A DNA stretch of 44,054 bases from a virus. The stretch lies in IMG/VR virus record IMGVR_UViG_3300050821_008300, positions 1 to 44,054 of that record; one strand, written 5' to 3'. Below are positions 29,725 to 37,533 of this stretch, one piece after another; the first letter of the stretch is position 1; every line of letters starts with the position of its first letter. The position numbers and the translations under genes were made by a program. Below the pieces are notes generated by a model, which ran no database searches, was not told where the DNA came from, and worked only from the letters and a program-made list of their open reading frames with translations.

Positions 29725-30405
29725 ATGAAACACGCTCTCAGCTTCTTGGCAGGTGTCGCCCTCATCTCTCTCTGTATCATCGCGACTCGCTCTTTACCTG
29801 GGTACATGTTTCTGTTAGGCTACATGGTGTCAATTGCTTCCATTGTGATTCTCAGCCGGGCGATTGGATTTAGTCGAATTGCCCGGTTCTTTTTATGGCT
29901 TTCAAAAAGTGAAACAGTATTCGTCTCGTGCGGCCCTGGAGTAGCCGCACGTAGGGAGATCAGGAGTCTCCAGACGGGGCGAGCGTCTAGCGCAGTTCAG
30001 GCATCGGGCCGTAAGTCTGATGTTGGGATTGCGTTTTCGGTGAACCGCGGTCAGCAAGTGAACCCATCTGGAACGCGCGCGGTTCTGATGGCGGATGATG
30101 CTAGGCAGACCGGAAGGCCGCTTGCCCCGCGTGGAGAACTCCCAACGCGCTGCAACTCCAGTGCAGCGCGAAACGCAGGACGCCCCAAGAAAAATAGTGT
30201 ACAATCTTCTAACGGAAATAACGTGCTCCCTACAACTCAACAAGAAGTGCTCTCTGCTCTGATCAATCTTGGCGTGTCGTTTGGCAAGGCAGAAGAAGCC
30301 GTACATGCCGCCGCAAAAGAGCACGGCGGGGAGTCCTTCGATGAGATGTTTCGGACGGCCATAAGCCTCTTGAACGCGGGGAAGAGTCGGAGGGCCGCTG
30401 CGTGA
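29725..30405 (+). CDS. Membrane protein and RuvA C-terminal-like domain joined across a B...A pair
   Basis: 226 residues in one open frame. Residues 1-60 hold two membrane helices (SFLAGVALISLCIIA, FLLGYMVSIASIVILSRAIG). Residues about 67-77 (VFVSCGPGVAAR) are the B hairpin 29928-29950, and 138-150 (LPTRCNSSAAR) the A hairpin 30147-30169, with low-complexity sequence between. The last 60 residues (QQEVLSALINLGVSFGKAEEAVHAAA, MFRTAISLL; shown in parts) match the UBA-like RuvA domain III. A separate gene for that domain could start at GTG 30223. Whether the fusion is translated is open. Confidence 0.55.
   Translation: MKHALSFLAGVALISLCIIATRSLPGYMFLLGYMVSIASIVILSRAIGFSRIARFFLWLSKSETVFVSCGPGVAARREIRSLQTGRASSAVQASGRKSDVGIAFSVNRGQQVNPSGTRAVLMADDARQTGRPLAPRGELPTRCNSSAARNAGRPKKNSVQSSNGNNVLPTTQQEVLSALINLGVSFGKAEEAVHAAAKEHGGESFDEMFRTAISLLNAGKSRRAAA
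29928..29950 (+). repeat. Hairpin, B form
   Basis: Stem GTGCGGC, loop CCTGGAGTA; followed by GTAGGGAGATC but no ATG. Read in frame in the 29725 ORF. Confidence 0.82.
30147..30169 (+). repeat. Hairpin, A form
   Basis: Stem GCGCTGCA, loop ACTCCAG, 5' flank AACTCCCAAC. Precedes the RuvA-like part. Confidence 0.85.
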
Positions 30406-30611
30406 TCGGCCAGCTCTATTACTGCCCACAGTGCAGCATAGTGTATCTGAAGTTCCCAGACACAGTGATTAGCGCCGAGGGCGAGCCGAAACAAACACTA
30501 AGCGATCGAGTCGGGTACTTGTTGTGCCCACACTGTATTAGCAACTTTATTCCCGAACAGGTAGAACTGAGGCCGATCGCGAGTCCATCGCACATCCTGG
30601 TGAAAAAATGA
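30402..30611 (+). CDS. Small zinc-ribbon protein
   Basis: 69 residues from GTG in GTGA overlap. YYCPQCSIVYLKF and LCPHCISNFIPE give a four-Cys ribbon. ATGA overlap with the next gene. Unknown partner. Confidence 0.65.
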   Translation: MIGQLYYCPQCSIVYLKFPDTVISAEGEPKQTLSDRVGYLLCPHCISNFIPEQVELRPIASPSHILVKK

Positions 30612-30883
30612 GACGCGCGTTCGATTACATCGTCCTGGTGATAGCCTTTCCCTTTCTCGCGCTACTCGCGTTTGGTCTCGCTGTTGCCGATCCGTTCCGG
30701 TTGACGCAGTTTCTTTCGGAAGCCGGTCGCGTGCTGAGACCATTGTTTGAGCCGACGAAATGCGGAAACTGTGGCGCTATACTGACCGCGGGCGCAAACG
30801 ATGAACACGCCGGCATGTGTTGCGAGTGTGTCACAGCGCGCACCCATACGCACTCAGTCTGTTGCAAGGGCTGGCCGGAATGA
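30608..30883 (+). CDS. Membrane-anchored zinc-ribbon protein
   Basis: 91 residues: helix YIVLVIAFPFLALLAFGLAV (8-27), then CGNCGA and CCEC (about 52-74) and a His/Cys end (HTHSVCCKGWPE). ATGA overlaps both sides. Likely membrane-associated; function unknown. Confidence 0.6.
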   Translation: MRRAFDYIVLVIAFPFLALLAFGLAVADPFRLTQFLSEAGRVLRPLFEPTKCGNCGAILTAGANDEHAGMCCECVTARTHTHSVCCKGWPE

Positions 30884-31014
30884 GAGCGCTTTTCTATTGG
30901 CTGATGGGCTGGAATCCTTGCCCGAATCTATCTCCGCTGTGGCTATGTGACTTCAGGAAGCGCTTTTGTGTTGTTTGCCGGTTACAGGCTTACCGTCGAT
31001 TGGTCAAGGGGTAA
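30880..31014 (+). CDS. 44-residue Cys/Trp-rich protein
   Basis: MRALFYWLMGWNPCPNLSP onward with CVVCRLQAYRRLVKG. ATGA coupled. A CxxC-containing micro-protein ahead of the dioxygenase gene. Unknown. Confidence 0.5.
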   Translation: MRALFYWLMGWNPCPNLSPLWLCDFRKRFCVVCRLQAYRRLVKG

Positions 31015-31015
31015 A

Positions 31016-31711
31016 GTGATTTTAAGTGACTGGGCAGAGTTTCACGCGGACGGAGTTATGGTACAGCGCGGTTTCTTCGGAGCTGCATTCGTGAGCGGAT
31101 TTGATCACGCAGTATCCCAAGTCCATACGGATATCCGTAACAACCGATTGAAAAGAGTTGGGCGTTTCGTCGAAGGCGGGCCGCTTCCAGATTACTTGGC
31201 GTGCATGCCGCAACGCAACGAGCTACGTGAAGAGCTTCGAGCCCTGATGATCACTCCGCATATCGCGCTCTACAACTCGCGCTTGCTTCTGAAAGATTCT
31301 GGATTCTCCGGGGCCGTCGAACTTCATCAGGATATGCCGTACTTCACAGGCGGGCGGAAAATATCAGTCTTCGTCCCGCTCATGCAGATGCGAGCAAACG
31401 ACGGTGGATTATGCTTTGTCAAAGGGTCCCGCAAATACGGAATGCTGGAACGCGGAGTGATCCAACTCGACAAGTTTCCGCCGATGGAACACTTACGGCC
31501 CGATCTGGAACCGGGTGATGTAATCTTCATGGACTTCTTGACGTGGCATTACTCGGGGCCGTGCTATTCGGAACGTCCGCTGATGCAGATCACGTTTCAG
31601 CCGGCAACGGATGGAAGTTACTTTGATCTTCCAGGACCAACATTAGTTTCAGGAGAATGGCAGACGTCTTACTTTGTTGAGAAGGGGAAGTGTGTTAAAC
31701 CTGATGCCTGA
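31016..31711 (+). CDS. PhyH-like Fe(II)/2-oxoglutarate dioxygenase
   Basis: 231 residues from GTG 31016 with AAGGGG before it. The metal triad is visible: His104 and Asp106 in VELHQDMPYF, and His178 in DFLTWHYSGP, with Arg187 (SERPLMQITF) placed to bind 2-oxoglutarate. FxKGSRKYG and LEPGDVIFMDF are typical of the phytanoyl-CoA dioxygenase family. It could hydroxylate a nucleotide, lipid, sugar or peptide; the adjacent FkbM methyltransferase suggests joint tailoring of one surface molecule. Confidence 0.75.
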   Translation: MILSDWAEFHADGVMVQRGFFGAAFVSGFDHAVSQVHTDIRNNRLKRVGRFVEGGPLPDYLACMPQRNELREELRALMITPHIALYNSRLLLKDSGFSGAVELHQDMPYFTGGRKISVFVPLMQMRANDGGLCFVKGSRKYGMLERGVIQLDKFPPMEHLRPDLEPGDVIFMDFLTWHYSGPCYSERPLMQITFQPATDGSYFDLPGPTLVSGEWQTSYFVEKGKCVKPDA

Positions 31712-31892
31712 AATTGTATTCATCCTTGCGGCATGCCTGATATTTAGCGCGCTGGTGGATCTTGGCCACGCTCACGTTGCGGGCGCTGTGATGTTTATTG
31801 CCGGGTTTTTCATCGGGCGCAAGGATCAGCGGGAAGAGAACTCCCAACGTGCGGCAACTCCAGTGCCGCACGAAACGAAGGATGCCCAATAA
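31692..31892 (+). CDS. Two-helix membrane protein with A-hairpin tail
   Basis: 66 residues from GTG 31692 (AAGGGG upstream), overlapping the dioxygenase end by 20 nt; ATG 31704 is an alternative. Helices IVFILAACLIFSALV and HVAGAVMFIAGFFIG are followed by charged KDQREENS and the hairpin-coded tail QRAATPVPHETKDAQ (A at 31849-31871). Unknown function. Confidence 0.6.
   Translation: MLNLMPEIVFILAACLIFSALVDLGHAHVAGAVMFIAGFFIGRKDQREENSQRAATPVPHETKDAQ
31849..31871 (+). repeat. Hairpin, A form
   Basis: Stem GTGCGGCA, loop ACTCCAG, 5' flank AACTCCCAAC and 3' flank GAAACGAAGGATGC. Tail of the 31692 protein. Confidence 0.88.
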
Positions 31893-31894
31893 AC

Positions 31895-32695
31895 GTGCCC
31901 GAACATCACCCCATCTTTCAAGACTTCATCCCAAGAGACTTTATCCATGATAGCTTTTTAGGAACAGTATCCCGCCGCGAATTCACAAGCGAAGCAATTG
32001 CTCAAACCGTCACGGCGTGCGGTCCAACGGGGCTCCCTGCCTTCAATGAAGAGTATTTTGAATGGCTCGATCTCCTGGAATCGATCCAAGCCTGGAAGCC
32101 CGGAAGCGGGCCGTACACGTTCATGGAGTTGGGCGCCGGATACGGAAGATGGTCCGTGCGCGCCGTGTTTGCCCGCAGGCTCACGCGGATAATCGCCGTC
32201 GAAGCCGAGCCGACTCATTATGAATGGATGAAACAGAACTTTGCGGACAACGGGCTGAAGTCCGATCGGCATAAGTTGATCCAGGCCGCCGTTTCCGATA
32301 TGCCGGGCGGATGCATTTTCATGACTGGGCGGCCGTCAGAATGGTATGGACAACGAATCTTGCAGCCAGGTGAATCCGTCGAATTTGGTTCGATAGTCAA
32401 CACAGTTACTCTCTCAGAACTCTTGGAGCGCGAATTCGTCGATCTGCTTGACATGGACATACAAGGCCACGAATTAGCCGTGCTCCGCGCTGGGCTCGAA
32501 GCGCTCAACCAAAAGGTAAAGCGGATTCATATTGCGACACACGGCGCAGAGATCGAGCGCGAATTGCGAAACCTGCTTGCGCCGAAATGGAAAGCAATCT
32601 GGGATTTTGGATGCGGAGAAATACGATACACGCCCTACGGAGCGATCGAGTTTCAGGATGGGGTGCAAAGTTGGGTGAATTCAAGATTTCTATGA
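31895..32695 (+). CDS. FkbM-family SAM methyltransferase
   Basis: 266 residues from a GTG two bases after the previous stop. FMELGAGYGRWSV (about 72-84) is the SAM-binding glycine motif, VEAEPTHYEWMKQNF follows the second strand, and FVDLLDMDIQGHELAVLRAG is the diagnostic FkbM block. Family members O-methylate sugars or polyketides. The C-terminus (about 225-266) is an addition. Likely modifies a cell-surface or virion glycan along with the dioxygenase and the 11943 glycosyltransferase. Confidence 0.8.
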   Translation: MPEHHPIFQDFIPRDFIHDSFLGTVSRREFTSEAIAQTVTACGPTGLPAFNEEYFEWLDLLESIQAWKPGSGPYTFMELGAGYGRWSVRAVFARRLTRIIAVEAEPTHYEWMKQNFADNGLKSDRHKLIQAAVSDMPGGCIFMTGRPSEWYGQRILQPGESVEFGSIVNTVTLSELLEREFVDLLDMDIQGHELAVLRAGLEALNQKVKRIHIATHGAEIERELRNLLAPKWKAIWDFGCGEIRYTPYGAIEFQDGVQSWVNSRFL

Positions 32696-32712
32696 TGAGC
32701 TGTATTCGCCTT

Positions 32713-32735
32713 GTGCCGATCTGGAGTATCGGCAC
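32713..32735 (+). repeat. Hairpin, B form
   Basis: Stem GTGCCGAT, loop CTGGAGT, then AATCGGAGGTCGATG at the start of the 32752 gene. Confidence 0.88.
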
Positions 32736-32751
32736 AATCGGAGGTCGATGA

Positions 32752-32964
32752 ATGAGATATTTCTTTATCAGTTGTATTGGCTTCCTTTCCGCCCCGCTGT
32801 GGCTGCCTATTCTGTTTGTTGGTATCCTTTACGCCATACTAGCTCCGCTTTGTCGCGCCGCATTCGAGACGGGACAGGAGATAGGGTCCGAACTGTACTG
32901 TGATTCCGAATTTCCTCCCCGCGCTGCAACTCCAGTGCAGCGCAAAACGGAAGATGCCCAGTAA
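32752..32964 (+). CDS. Membrane protein in a B-gene-A cassette
   Basis: 70 residues with two hydrophobic helices (YFFISCIGFLSAPLWLPIL and FVGILYAILAPLC). B hairpin 32713-32735, then GGAGGTCGATGAATG; the second ATG fits this frame. Tail PPRAATPVQRKTEDAQ is the A hairpin 32921-32943. A cassette of about 240 bp with one gene. Confidence 0.6.
   Translation: MRYFFISCIGFLSAPLWLPILFVGILYAILAPLCRAAFETGQEIGSELYCDSEFPPRAATPVQRKTEDAQ
32921..32943 (+). repeat. Hairpin, A form
   Basis: Stem GCGCTGCA, loop ACTCCAG; tail of the 32752 protein. Its stem is unlike the partner B. Confidence 0.88.
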
Positions 32965-33061
32965 AGTGGGACTCGCCGTCTCTTTCTGTGTATACGAAAT
33001 TCCAGAACCGTGGTATTGTACTCTCAAGCGAAAGCTCAATCATAATCTTGGAGAAAAACTA

Positions 33062-33379
33062 ATGACACCAGTCGCAACTTTCAGCCATCCTGCCGGCCAA
33101 TCGCACTTGTACGCGCTGGCCGCGATTGATTCAAACGGTGACCCTGTATCGTTTCAGGGGAACGTCACTTATGTTTCAGATACGCCCTCGGTCGCAACGG
33201 CAACCGCAAATCCGGCCGTCTCACAAGACGCACAAGTGACTGTAGCGTACGCGGCGCCAGGCACAGCAAATATCACATGCTCTGCACTTGACGCCAACGG
33301 GACGCCTTTCAGCGCAGTATTCCAAGTGGTAGTTACAACTGGATTGGCAGTTTCTTTCAAAGTCACCGAGTTGAACTAG
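33062..33379 (+). CDS. Bacterial Ig-like domain protein
   Basis: 105 residues from ATG 33062 (GGAG 8 nt upstream). AIDSNGDPVSFQGNVTYVSD, SVATATANPAVSQDAQVTV and PGTANITCSALDANG are typical of a BIG2-type Ig fold: one domain, no signal peptide. Probably a virion decoration or adhesion protein. Confidence 0.7.
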   Translation: MTPVATFSHPAGQSHLYALAAIDSNGDPVSFQGNVTYVSDTPSVATATANPAVSQDAQVTVAYAAPGTANITCSALDANGTPFSAVFQVVVTTGLAVSFKVTELN

Positions 33380-33392
33380 CATTCTCCGTTTT

Positions 33393-33415
33393 GCGCTGCC
33401 CTGGAGTGGCAGCGC
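33393..33415 (+). repeat. Hairpin, B form, no gene after it
   Basis: Stem GCGCTGCC, loop CTGGAGT; in the non-coding segment after the Ig-like gene. Confidence 0.82.
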
Positions 33416-33568
33416 ATTCGGATTTTGATTTCTCAGGGGTGCGTCTTTCTCCCCAGTCAGGCGCAAGGCCGTGAGGTGCGGTGTTCCTCCGACATCCACA
33501 CTTCGGGGAACGTTCCGGTCGGGAAGGTTCCTCCGTCCCCTGGAAGTTTACGACAGCCTGTAATCTTG

Positions 33569-33593
33569 GGCGGGGGTACTCCAGTCCCCCGCC
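33569..33593 (+). repeat. Hairpin, A form (G-rich stem), non-coding
   Basis: Stem GGCGGGGG, loop TACTCCAGT, 5' flank CTTGG; upstream of the 33611 promoter. Confidence 0.8.
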
Positions 33594-33610
33594 GATAGCC
33601 TCTTTGGTAC

Positions 33611-33638
33611 TTGCTTAAGATGTTAATTGGAGTATGAT
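33611..33638 (+). promoter_or_regulatory. Predicted promoter
   Basis: TTGCTT (33611-33616), 16 bp, TATGAT (33633-33638). Start near 33645 would give a 36-nt leader with the strong site AAAAGGAG before ATG 33681. Confidence 0.6.
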
Positions 33639-33680
33639 AGGTGAGAAACCGGAAACGGGACAACAAAAGGAGAAAAAACA

Positions 33681-34160
33681 ATGGGAAGTTTTGCATTTCT
33701 AGTATCAGCAGAGCCGAGGCTTAACGCCACGCTGATTCAGGGCCATCAACTTATTGCCGTACTTGCACGGGCAGGAGCATCGAATCCGCGCCTGTACGCT
33801 GAGCCGAACGTCACGCAGGGCGCCGAAACGCTCTTTATTCCGGAAACGAAGAGCGAGAAGCCCGCGGAATGGGTAGACTCTTCGCGCGATCTCGCGACCA
33901 TGAACGTTCCTCAAGACTTGGCTATCAACCTGAGTTATGCGGTTGACCAGGATTTGAACGGAGGCGCACTGCCCGCAGAACGTAACGTAGCGGAAGCGCT
34001 GAAGTGGGTTGACAGTCCTGACCCAATTTTTGGAATGCAGGAGTTCCTAAGCGCAAATCCATTTCTCCCCAACCAAAACGCCGCTCAACTTGCGTTGCAA
34101 CTGCCGGGCGTGATCCCTGCGGTCAAGACCGCGCTTGCTGCGTTTGCTAAGCCCCGATAG
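33681..34160 (+). CDS. Abundantly expressed protein, unknown
   Basis: 159 residues, MGSFAFLVSAEPRLNATLIQ onward, largely helical at the C-terminus (AAQLALQLPGVIPAVKTALAAF). It has its own promoter and a near-ideal ribosome site, so high expression is likely. No signal peptide. Heads a group with a lipoprotein, a larger unknown and a membrane protein. Not recognised. Confidence 0.65.
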   Translation: MGSFAFLVSAEPRLNATLIQGHQLIAVLARAGASNPRLYAEPNVTQGAETLFIPETKSEKPAEWVDSSRDLATMNVPQDLAINLSYAVDQDLNGGALPAERNVAEALKWVDSPDPIFGMQEFLSANPFLPNQNAAQLALQLPGVIPAVKTALAAFAKPR

Positions 34161-34167
34161 GAGAAAC

Positions 34168-34704
34168 ATGAACATACTTTTAAAACTTCGCGCGCCTTTG
34201 GCCGTGCTGCTTTGCGTGGCACTGATCAGTTGTGGAACCTCCGGTTTGATTACCGCGCTTGACGTTGCTGAAGTTGCTGCTAATTCAGCGATACCGATTA
34301 TTCAAGCGTTTTCTGTTCAGCTCGGCCCAACCGCCGCGCTCGCGACAGCATATGCTAAAGGGATTTCGCAAGCCTGCGAACAATCCGTTACTGAGCTTGG
34401 GAGCACGGATTCGAAGGCTGTCCAAGACACCAAGATTGCCGGATACTTCGCGGAGGTCGCGGCAGTTTCGCTTCCTGCGGGGACTGTAGCGGAAGTGCTC
34501 GCTGTAATCTCAGCAGTTGGGAGCGCCGTTCAAATCATCCTGACGCAGATCAACGCGCCGACAAGCCCGACTCCCGCGGCGATGGCAAGTCCAGAAGGGA
34601 AAGCCCTGCTCGCGAAGTATCAAACTCAAGTGAAAGCGCTTGGCTCAGACAAAGCGCGGATTCAGGACGTTCTTACCAGAGCGCAGACCGTCAAGAGGCA
34701 ATAA
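34168..34704 (+). CDS. Predicted lipoprotein
   Basis: 178 residues with signal peptide and lipobox: MNILLKLRAPLAVLLCVAL then ISC at the cleavage site (Cys22). The mature part is Ala-rich and helical. TAGGAGAAAC precedes the ATG. It could be a spanin-like or superinfection-exclusion lipoprotein; the sequence itself does not decide. Confidence 0.65.
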   Translation: MNILLKLRAPLAVLLCVALISCGTSGLITALDVAEVAANSAIPIIQAFSVQLGPTAALATAYAKGISQACEQSVTELGSTDSKAVQDTKIAGYFAEVAAVSLPAGTVAEVLAVISAVGSAVQIILTQINAPTSPTPAAMASPEGKALLAKYQTQVKALGSDKARIQDVLTRAQTVKRQ

Positions 34705-34706
34705 AA

Positions 34707-35645
34707 ATGAATCACACCAGCGCGCTTGAAGTGATCATCTGGGACGCGAACGGGTACGCGTCCCTCGATCAAGTGTTCCCTTTGGGAGCGCCGCCGCCTG
34801 TGCCGGTTCCTCCAGGGCCGCCGCCCACGGGCACCCCGACCGCGCCCGCGTGGCCAAGCTTTGCCGGCAACGCGCAATTTGTTGGCACCAGCCCGAGCGG
34901 ACGCGTTACGGTCTGGGTTGATCCGTCGCTTGGTGCTCCTGCGTTACAAAACGCAACTGACTTGCTGAACGATTCTGACCGTATCGTGCAGGCCAATGAC
35001 AAAATATTTGGAACCATTGGAGGTCACGTTGACGCGATCGTGTTCGCGCTCGGTGGGGCAACGGATGGAACGGGCGGGGCCGATCATAACGGCTGTGATT
35101 ATTCGACGGGCGCCGCAATCGAGGTCTGTGCATCGTTCGGAACCTCGGTTCGGTGTTCAGCGCTCTTTGAAGCTGAGCTGTCCGAATGCTCAATGAATGG
35201 GCAGCTCTGCGGGTTATCGACTGGTGAAGCCTTATCGCGCTGGTGTTCAATGGTCATCGGGTTCAATTCGCTTTCGGACTTTGTTAGCGCTCCGACCTGG
35301 GATCAGGACGGGCGCCCGGATTTCGTGGATACTGTCGATCCGACAGACCAGAACTACGATAGCATCGGCTGTGGCATGGCGTTTCTATCCTGGGTGATGA
35401 GCTTAGGGTTCACGCTTGGCCAAGTTGCGGTTACGATGGTGCTGTTGGGCGATTCGGGCACGCTCGCGAATCTCTACGCAACATTGACCAGCAAAGATGC
35501 TGGTACGGCATGGGCAACTTTCACGGCCGCGTTATCAGGGAAAACAATTTCAGACGATGATCCGTTTGGAGCTCTCGCTTCCCAGTTGTCCAAGAAGGTT
35601 CACTTACAGCCGGGATCAAAGCGAATGTTGCCGGCGAAGAAGTAA
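34707..35645 (+). CDS. Unknown protein with Pro-rich leader and conserved Cys/Glu block
   Basis: 312 residues. A Pro-rich stretch (about 28-50) precedes a globular domain: SGRVTVWVDPSLG, CSALFEAELSECSMNGQLCG, LSTGEALSRWCSMVIGF, DFVDTVDPTDQNYDSIGCG and LSWVMSLGFTLGQV. I recall similar blocks in uncharacterised bacterial proteins that look enzyme-like, but know no reaction. No signal peptide. Two nt after the lipoprotein gene. Confidence 0.6.
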   Translation: MNHTSALEVIIWDANGYASLDQVFPLGAPPPVPVPPGPPPTGTPTAPAWPSFAGNAQFVGTSPSGRVTVWVDPSLGAPALQNATDLLNDSDRIVQANDKIFGTIGGHVDAIVFALGGATDGTGGADHNGCDYSTGAAIEVCASFGTSVRCSALFEAELSECSMNGQLCGLSTGEALSRWCSMVIGFNSLSDFVSAPTWDQDGRPDFVDTVDPTDQNYDSIGCGMAFLSWVMSLGFTLGQVAVTMVLLGDSGTLANLYATLTSKDAGTAWATFTAALSGKTISDDDPFGALASQLSKKVHLQPGSKRMLPAKK

Positions 35646-35647
35646 CC

Positions 35648-35866
35648 ATGCATTTCCTGAAGAGTAAAAGATTGTGGCTCTCAATCGCCCATATTGCGGT
35701 GATGGGAGCCGGGGCCGCTGGGGTGATTCTGTTCCCACCAGCCGCTATGTTTATTGCGCCGGCAGCCGGAGCGATCAACGCTCTGATTCCGTCGCCGCTG
35801 TCTAATGTCGCGCCGCAACAAGTTCTCGGAGAAGGTGAAAAGGTAGCGGAGCCGGGCGCGGGGTAG
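35648..35866 (+). CDS. Small holin-like membrane protein
   Basis: 72 residues with two adjacent hydrophobic segments (LSIAHIAVMGAGAAGVILF, AAMFIAPAAGAINAL) and a charged tail. Size and layout fit a class II holin. It begins 2 nt after the previous stop; the A hairpin 35883-35904 follows its stop. Confidence 0.55.
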   Translation: MHFLKSKRLWLSIAHIAVMGAGAAGVILFPPAAMFIAPAAGAINALIPSPLSNVAPQQVLGEGEKVAEPGAG

Positions 35867-35882
35867 TAGCGAAAGCTTCAAC

Positions 35883-35904
35883 GCGCTGCATTCCAGAGCA
35901 GCGC
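35883..35904 (+). repeat. Hairpin, A form (variant loop)
   Basis: Stem GCGCTGC, loop ATTCCAGA; between the holin-like and DUF192 genes, its flank running directly into ATG 35915. Confidence 0.8.
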
Positions 35905-35914
35905 GAGACGAATT

Positions 35915-36265
35915 ATGGCTCACCTTCGAGTATTCAATAAAACCAAGCAAATCCTTCTCTGTTCAGTTTGTAAAGTAGCGTCATCAGATCATGAACGGAT
36001 ACGTGGGCTACTCGATCGGACGTCGATGCAGGACGGCGAAGGGCTGCTAATTCCAAAGTGCAACTCGATCCATACGGTCGGGATGAACTTTCCGATTGAC
36101 GTGCTCTACTTGCGGAATGATGGAGCTGTGATGGCCAGGGCGAGAGATTTGCAGCCGGGAATGAAACAAGCAAAATTCACAAAAGCCGGTTCTGTATTGG
36201 AACTTCCTTCCGGGGGAGCACGGAGTACTGAGGTTGGAGACGTTCTGACGTTTCAACGCATATGA
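35915..36265 (+). CDS. DUF192 protein
   Basis: 116 residues. SIHTVGMNFPIDVLYLRNDG (residues about 50-69) and AGSVLELPSGGA are the conserved DUF192 elements. The ATG follows directly after the A hairpin flank (GAGACGAATT). No signal peptide, unlike many cellular members. Function of the family is unknown. Confidence 0.8.
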   Translation: MAHLRVFNKTKQILLCSVCKVASSDHERIRGLLDRTSMQDGEGLLIPKCNSIHTVGMNFPIDVLYLRNDGAVMARARDLQPGMKQAKFTKAGSVLELPSGGARSTEVGDVLTFQRI

Positions 36266-36279
36266 GCATTCTTCGTTTT

Positions 36280-36302
36280 GCGCTGCACTGGAGTTGCAGC
36301 GC
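36280..36302 (+). repeat. Hairpin, B form
   Basis: Stem GCGCTGCA, loop CTGGAGT, then ATAGGAGTTTCGTG, the HNH gene start. Confidence 0.85.
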
Positions 36303-36313
36303 ATAGGAGTTTC

Positions 36314-36895
36314 GTGAGCACGCAACGGCGTACGCTGGGAGTCTACTCGCGCAAACGCCCGCTCGGTCCAAACGGAGAGAAAATCTGCTACAACTGCGGA
36401 GGGCCGTTACCTAAAGGCCGTCCGTTCAACTGCTCGCCCGAATGCTCTGAAGAATGGCGCTGTAAGACAAGCCCGTCACATATGCGCTTCGCGATTCACA
36501 AGCGCGACAAAGGGGTATGCGCGCTTTGCGGACTCGACACGGACGCTCTAAAACGGGAGTACGATGCAATTCGCAAAACGGACAAATCCGGTTATCACTG
36601 GAACGATCTGGAAGCAGCGGCAGCGTTTCGCGAAAAGCACGGGATTCCTCACGGCCGTTCAAGTTCGGATTGGTGGGACGCAGATCACATTGTCCCTGTC
36701 GTAGAAGGTGGGGGCGAGTGTGATCTTTCAAACTTCCGAACTCTTTGTATTCCCTGCCACAAGAAAGTAACTCGCGAATTGCACGGGCGCCGCGCCGCGA
36801 AGAACCGGGAAGCCCGCATACTTCAGAAGGACGAAGCCAGAACACTGTTTGCATGCTTATCAGCCGAGATAGAGGTACCAGGAGCAAAGCCTTAG
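36314..36895 (+). CDS. HNH endonuclease with extra zinc knuckle
   Basis: 193 residues from GTG 36314, preceded by the B hairpin 36280-36302 and AGGAG. An N-terminal zinc site (CYNCGGPLPKGRPFNCSPEC) is followed by CALCGLD, WWDADHIVPVVEGGGECDLSN and CIPCHKKVT, a complete HNH motif. Relatives occur in phages and in eukaryotic ZRANB3-type proteins. Probably cuts DNA. Intact, unlike the 28979 remnant. Confidence 0.8.
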   Translation: MSTQRRTLGVYSRKRPLGPNGEKICYNCGGPLPKGRPFNCSPECSEEWRCKTSPSHMRFAIHKRDKGVCALCGLDTDALKREYDAIRKTDKSGYHWNDLEAAAAFREKHGIPHGRSSSDWWDADHIVPVVEGGGECDLSNFRTLCIPCHKKVTRELHGRRAAKNREARILQKDEARTLFACLSAEIEVPGAKP

Positions 36896-36949
36896 GGCGT
36901 TCGTACTATTGAGTTCGGTAGCTTTTAAATCGTATCCTAAAACGAACAG

Positions 36950-37456
36950 GTGACCAAAGAAGAACTGATCGCTAAATCGTTTTATGCCGACCTTGGATGG
37001 GTACGTCACTCCAAAGATAATCCTGAAGAGCTGGACGCATGGGCGATTGTCAAAAGCAAGTTTCGGCGTACCGCCTACCAGCGGGAGCGCACCAAGGGAC
37101 TCCATAAGCTGCACCGTCGCTTTGAAGGCAAGTCGCCAAAATCGGGGCTGGCGTATGGGTTCCTGGTGTGGCTGCAAGGCCGCGCTGTCAATTGTTACTA
37201 TTGCGGACAGCGACACACGTCTGCGCAGCGCGACCACCTTGTACCGATAGCCAAGGAAGGCTCTGATTCCATCACCAACCTGCAAGCCGCGTGCAAAAAA
37301 TGTAACTCATCCAAGGGCGACAAGACGGAGTTGGAATACATCTCCAGGCGAATCTGGCACGGGCTTAAGGTCGCAAAGGATACCAGTGCGCGGGTTGAGT
37401 TTCTGAAACTGATGCTCTTCGTTGTCCAAGTACTGCATTTCAGCGAAAAGCCCTAG
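36950..37456 (+). CDS. HNH endonuclease (homing type)
   Basis: 168 residues from GTG. CYYCGQRHTSAQRDHLVPI, SDSITNLQAACKKCNSSKGDK is a classical zinc-HNH (shown in parts). N-terminal 60 residues are basic and helical. It is flanked by AT-richer intergenic bases with no ribosome site of note, and follows directly after another HNH gene. Likely a free-standing homing endonuclease. Confidence 0.75.
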   Translation: MTKEELIAKSFYADLGWVRHSKDNPEELDAWAIVKSKFRRTAYQRERTKGLHKLHRRFEGKSPKSGLAYGFLVWLQGRAVNCYYCGQRHTSAQRDHLVPIAKEGSDSITNLQAACKKCNSSKGDKTELEYISRRIWHGLKVAKDTSARVEFLKLMLFVVQVLHFSEKP

Positions 37457-37533
37457 AAAATGATTACAGGACCTGAGAATAACAGTACCTTTCGTCTATT
37501 GTTCGCTACGTGACCGAGAAATAAAATCCAGTC

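Larger units (their letters stand above)
33380..33680. other. Non-coding segment with a B...A pair
   Basis: Contains the B hairpin 33393-33415 and the A hairpin 33569-33593 about 150 bp apart with no credible ORF between, possibly a decayed cassette. The 3' part carries the promoter of the next operon. The GGGAAC/GTTCC segments near 33508-33533 suggest RNA structure but match no riboswitch I know. Confidence 0.45.
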
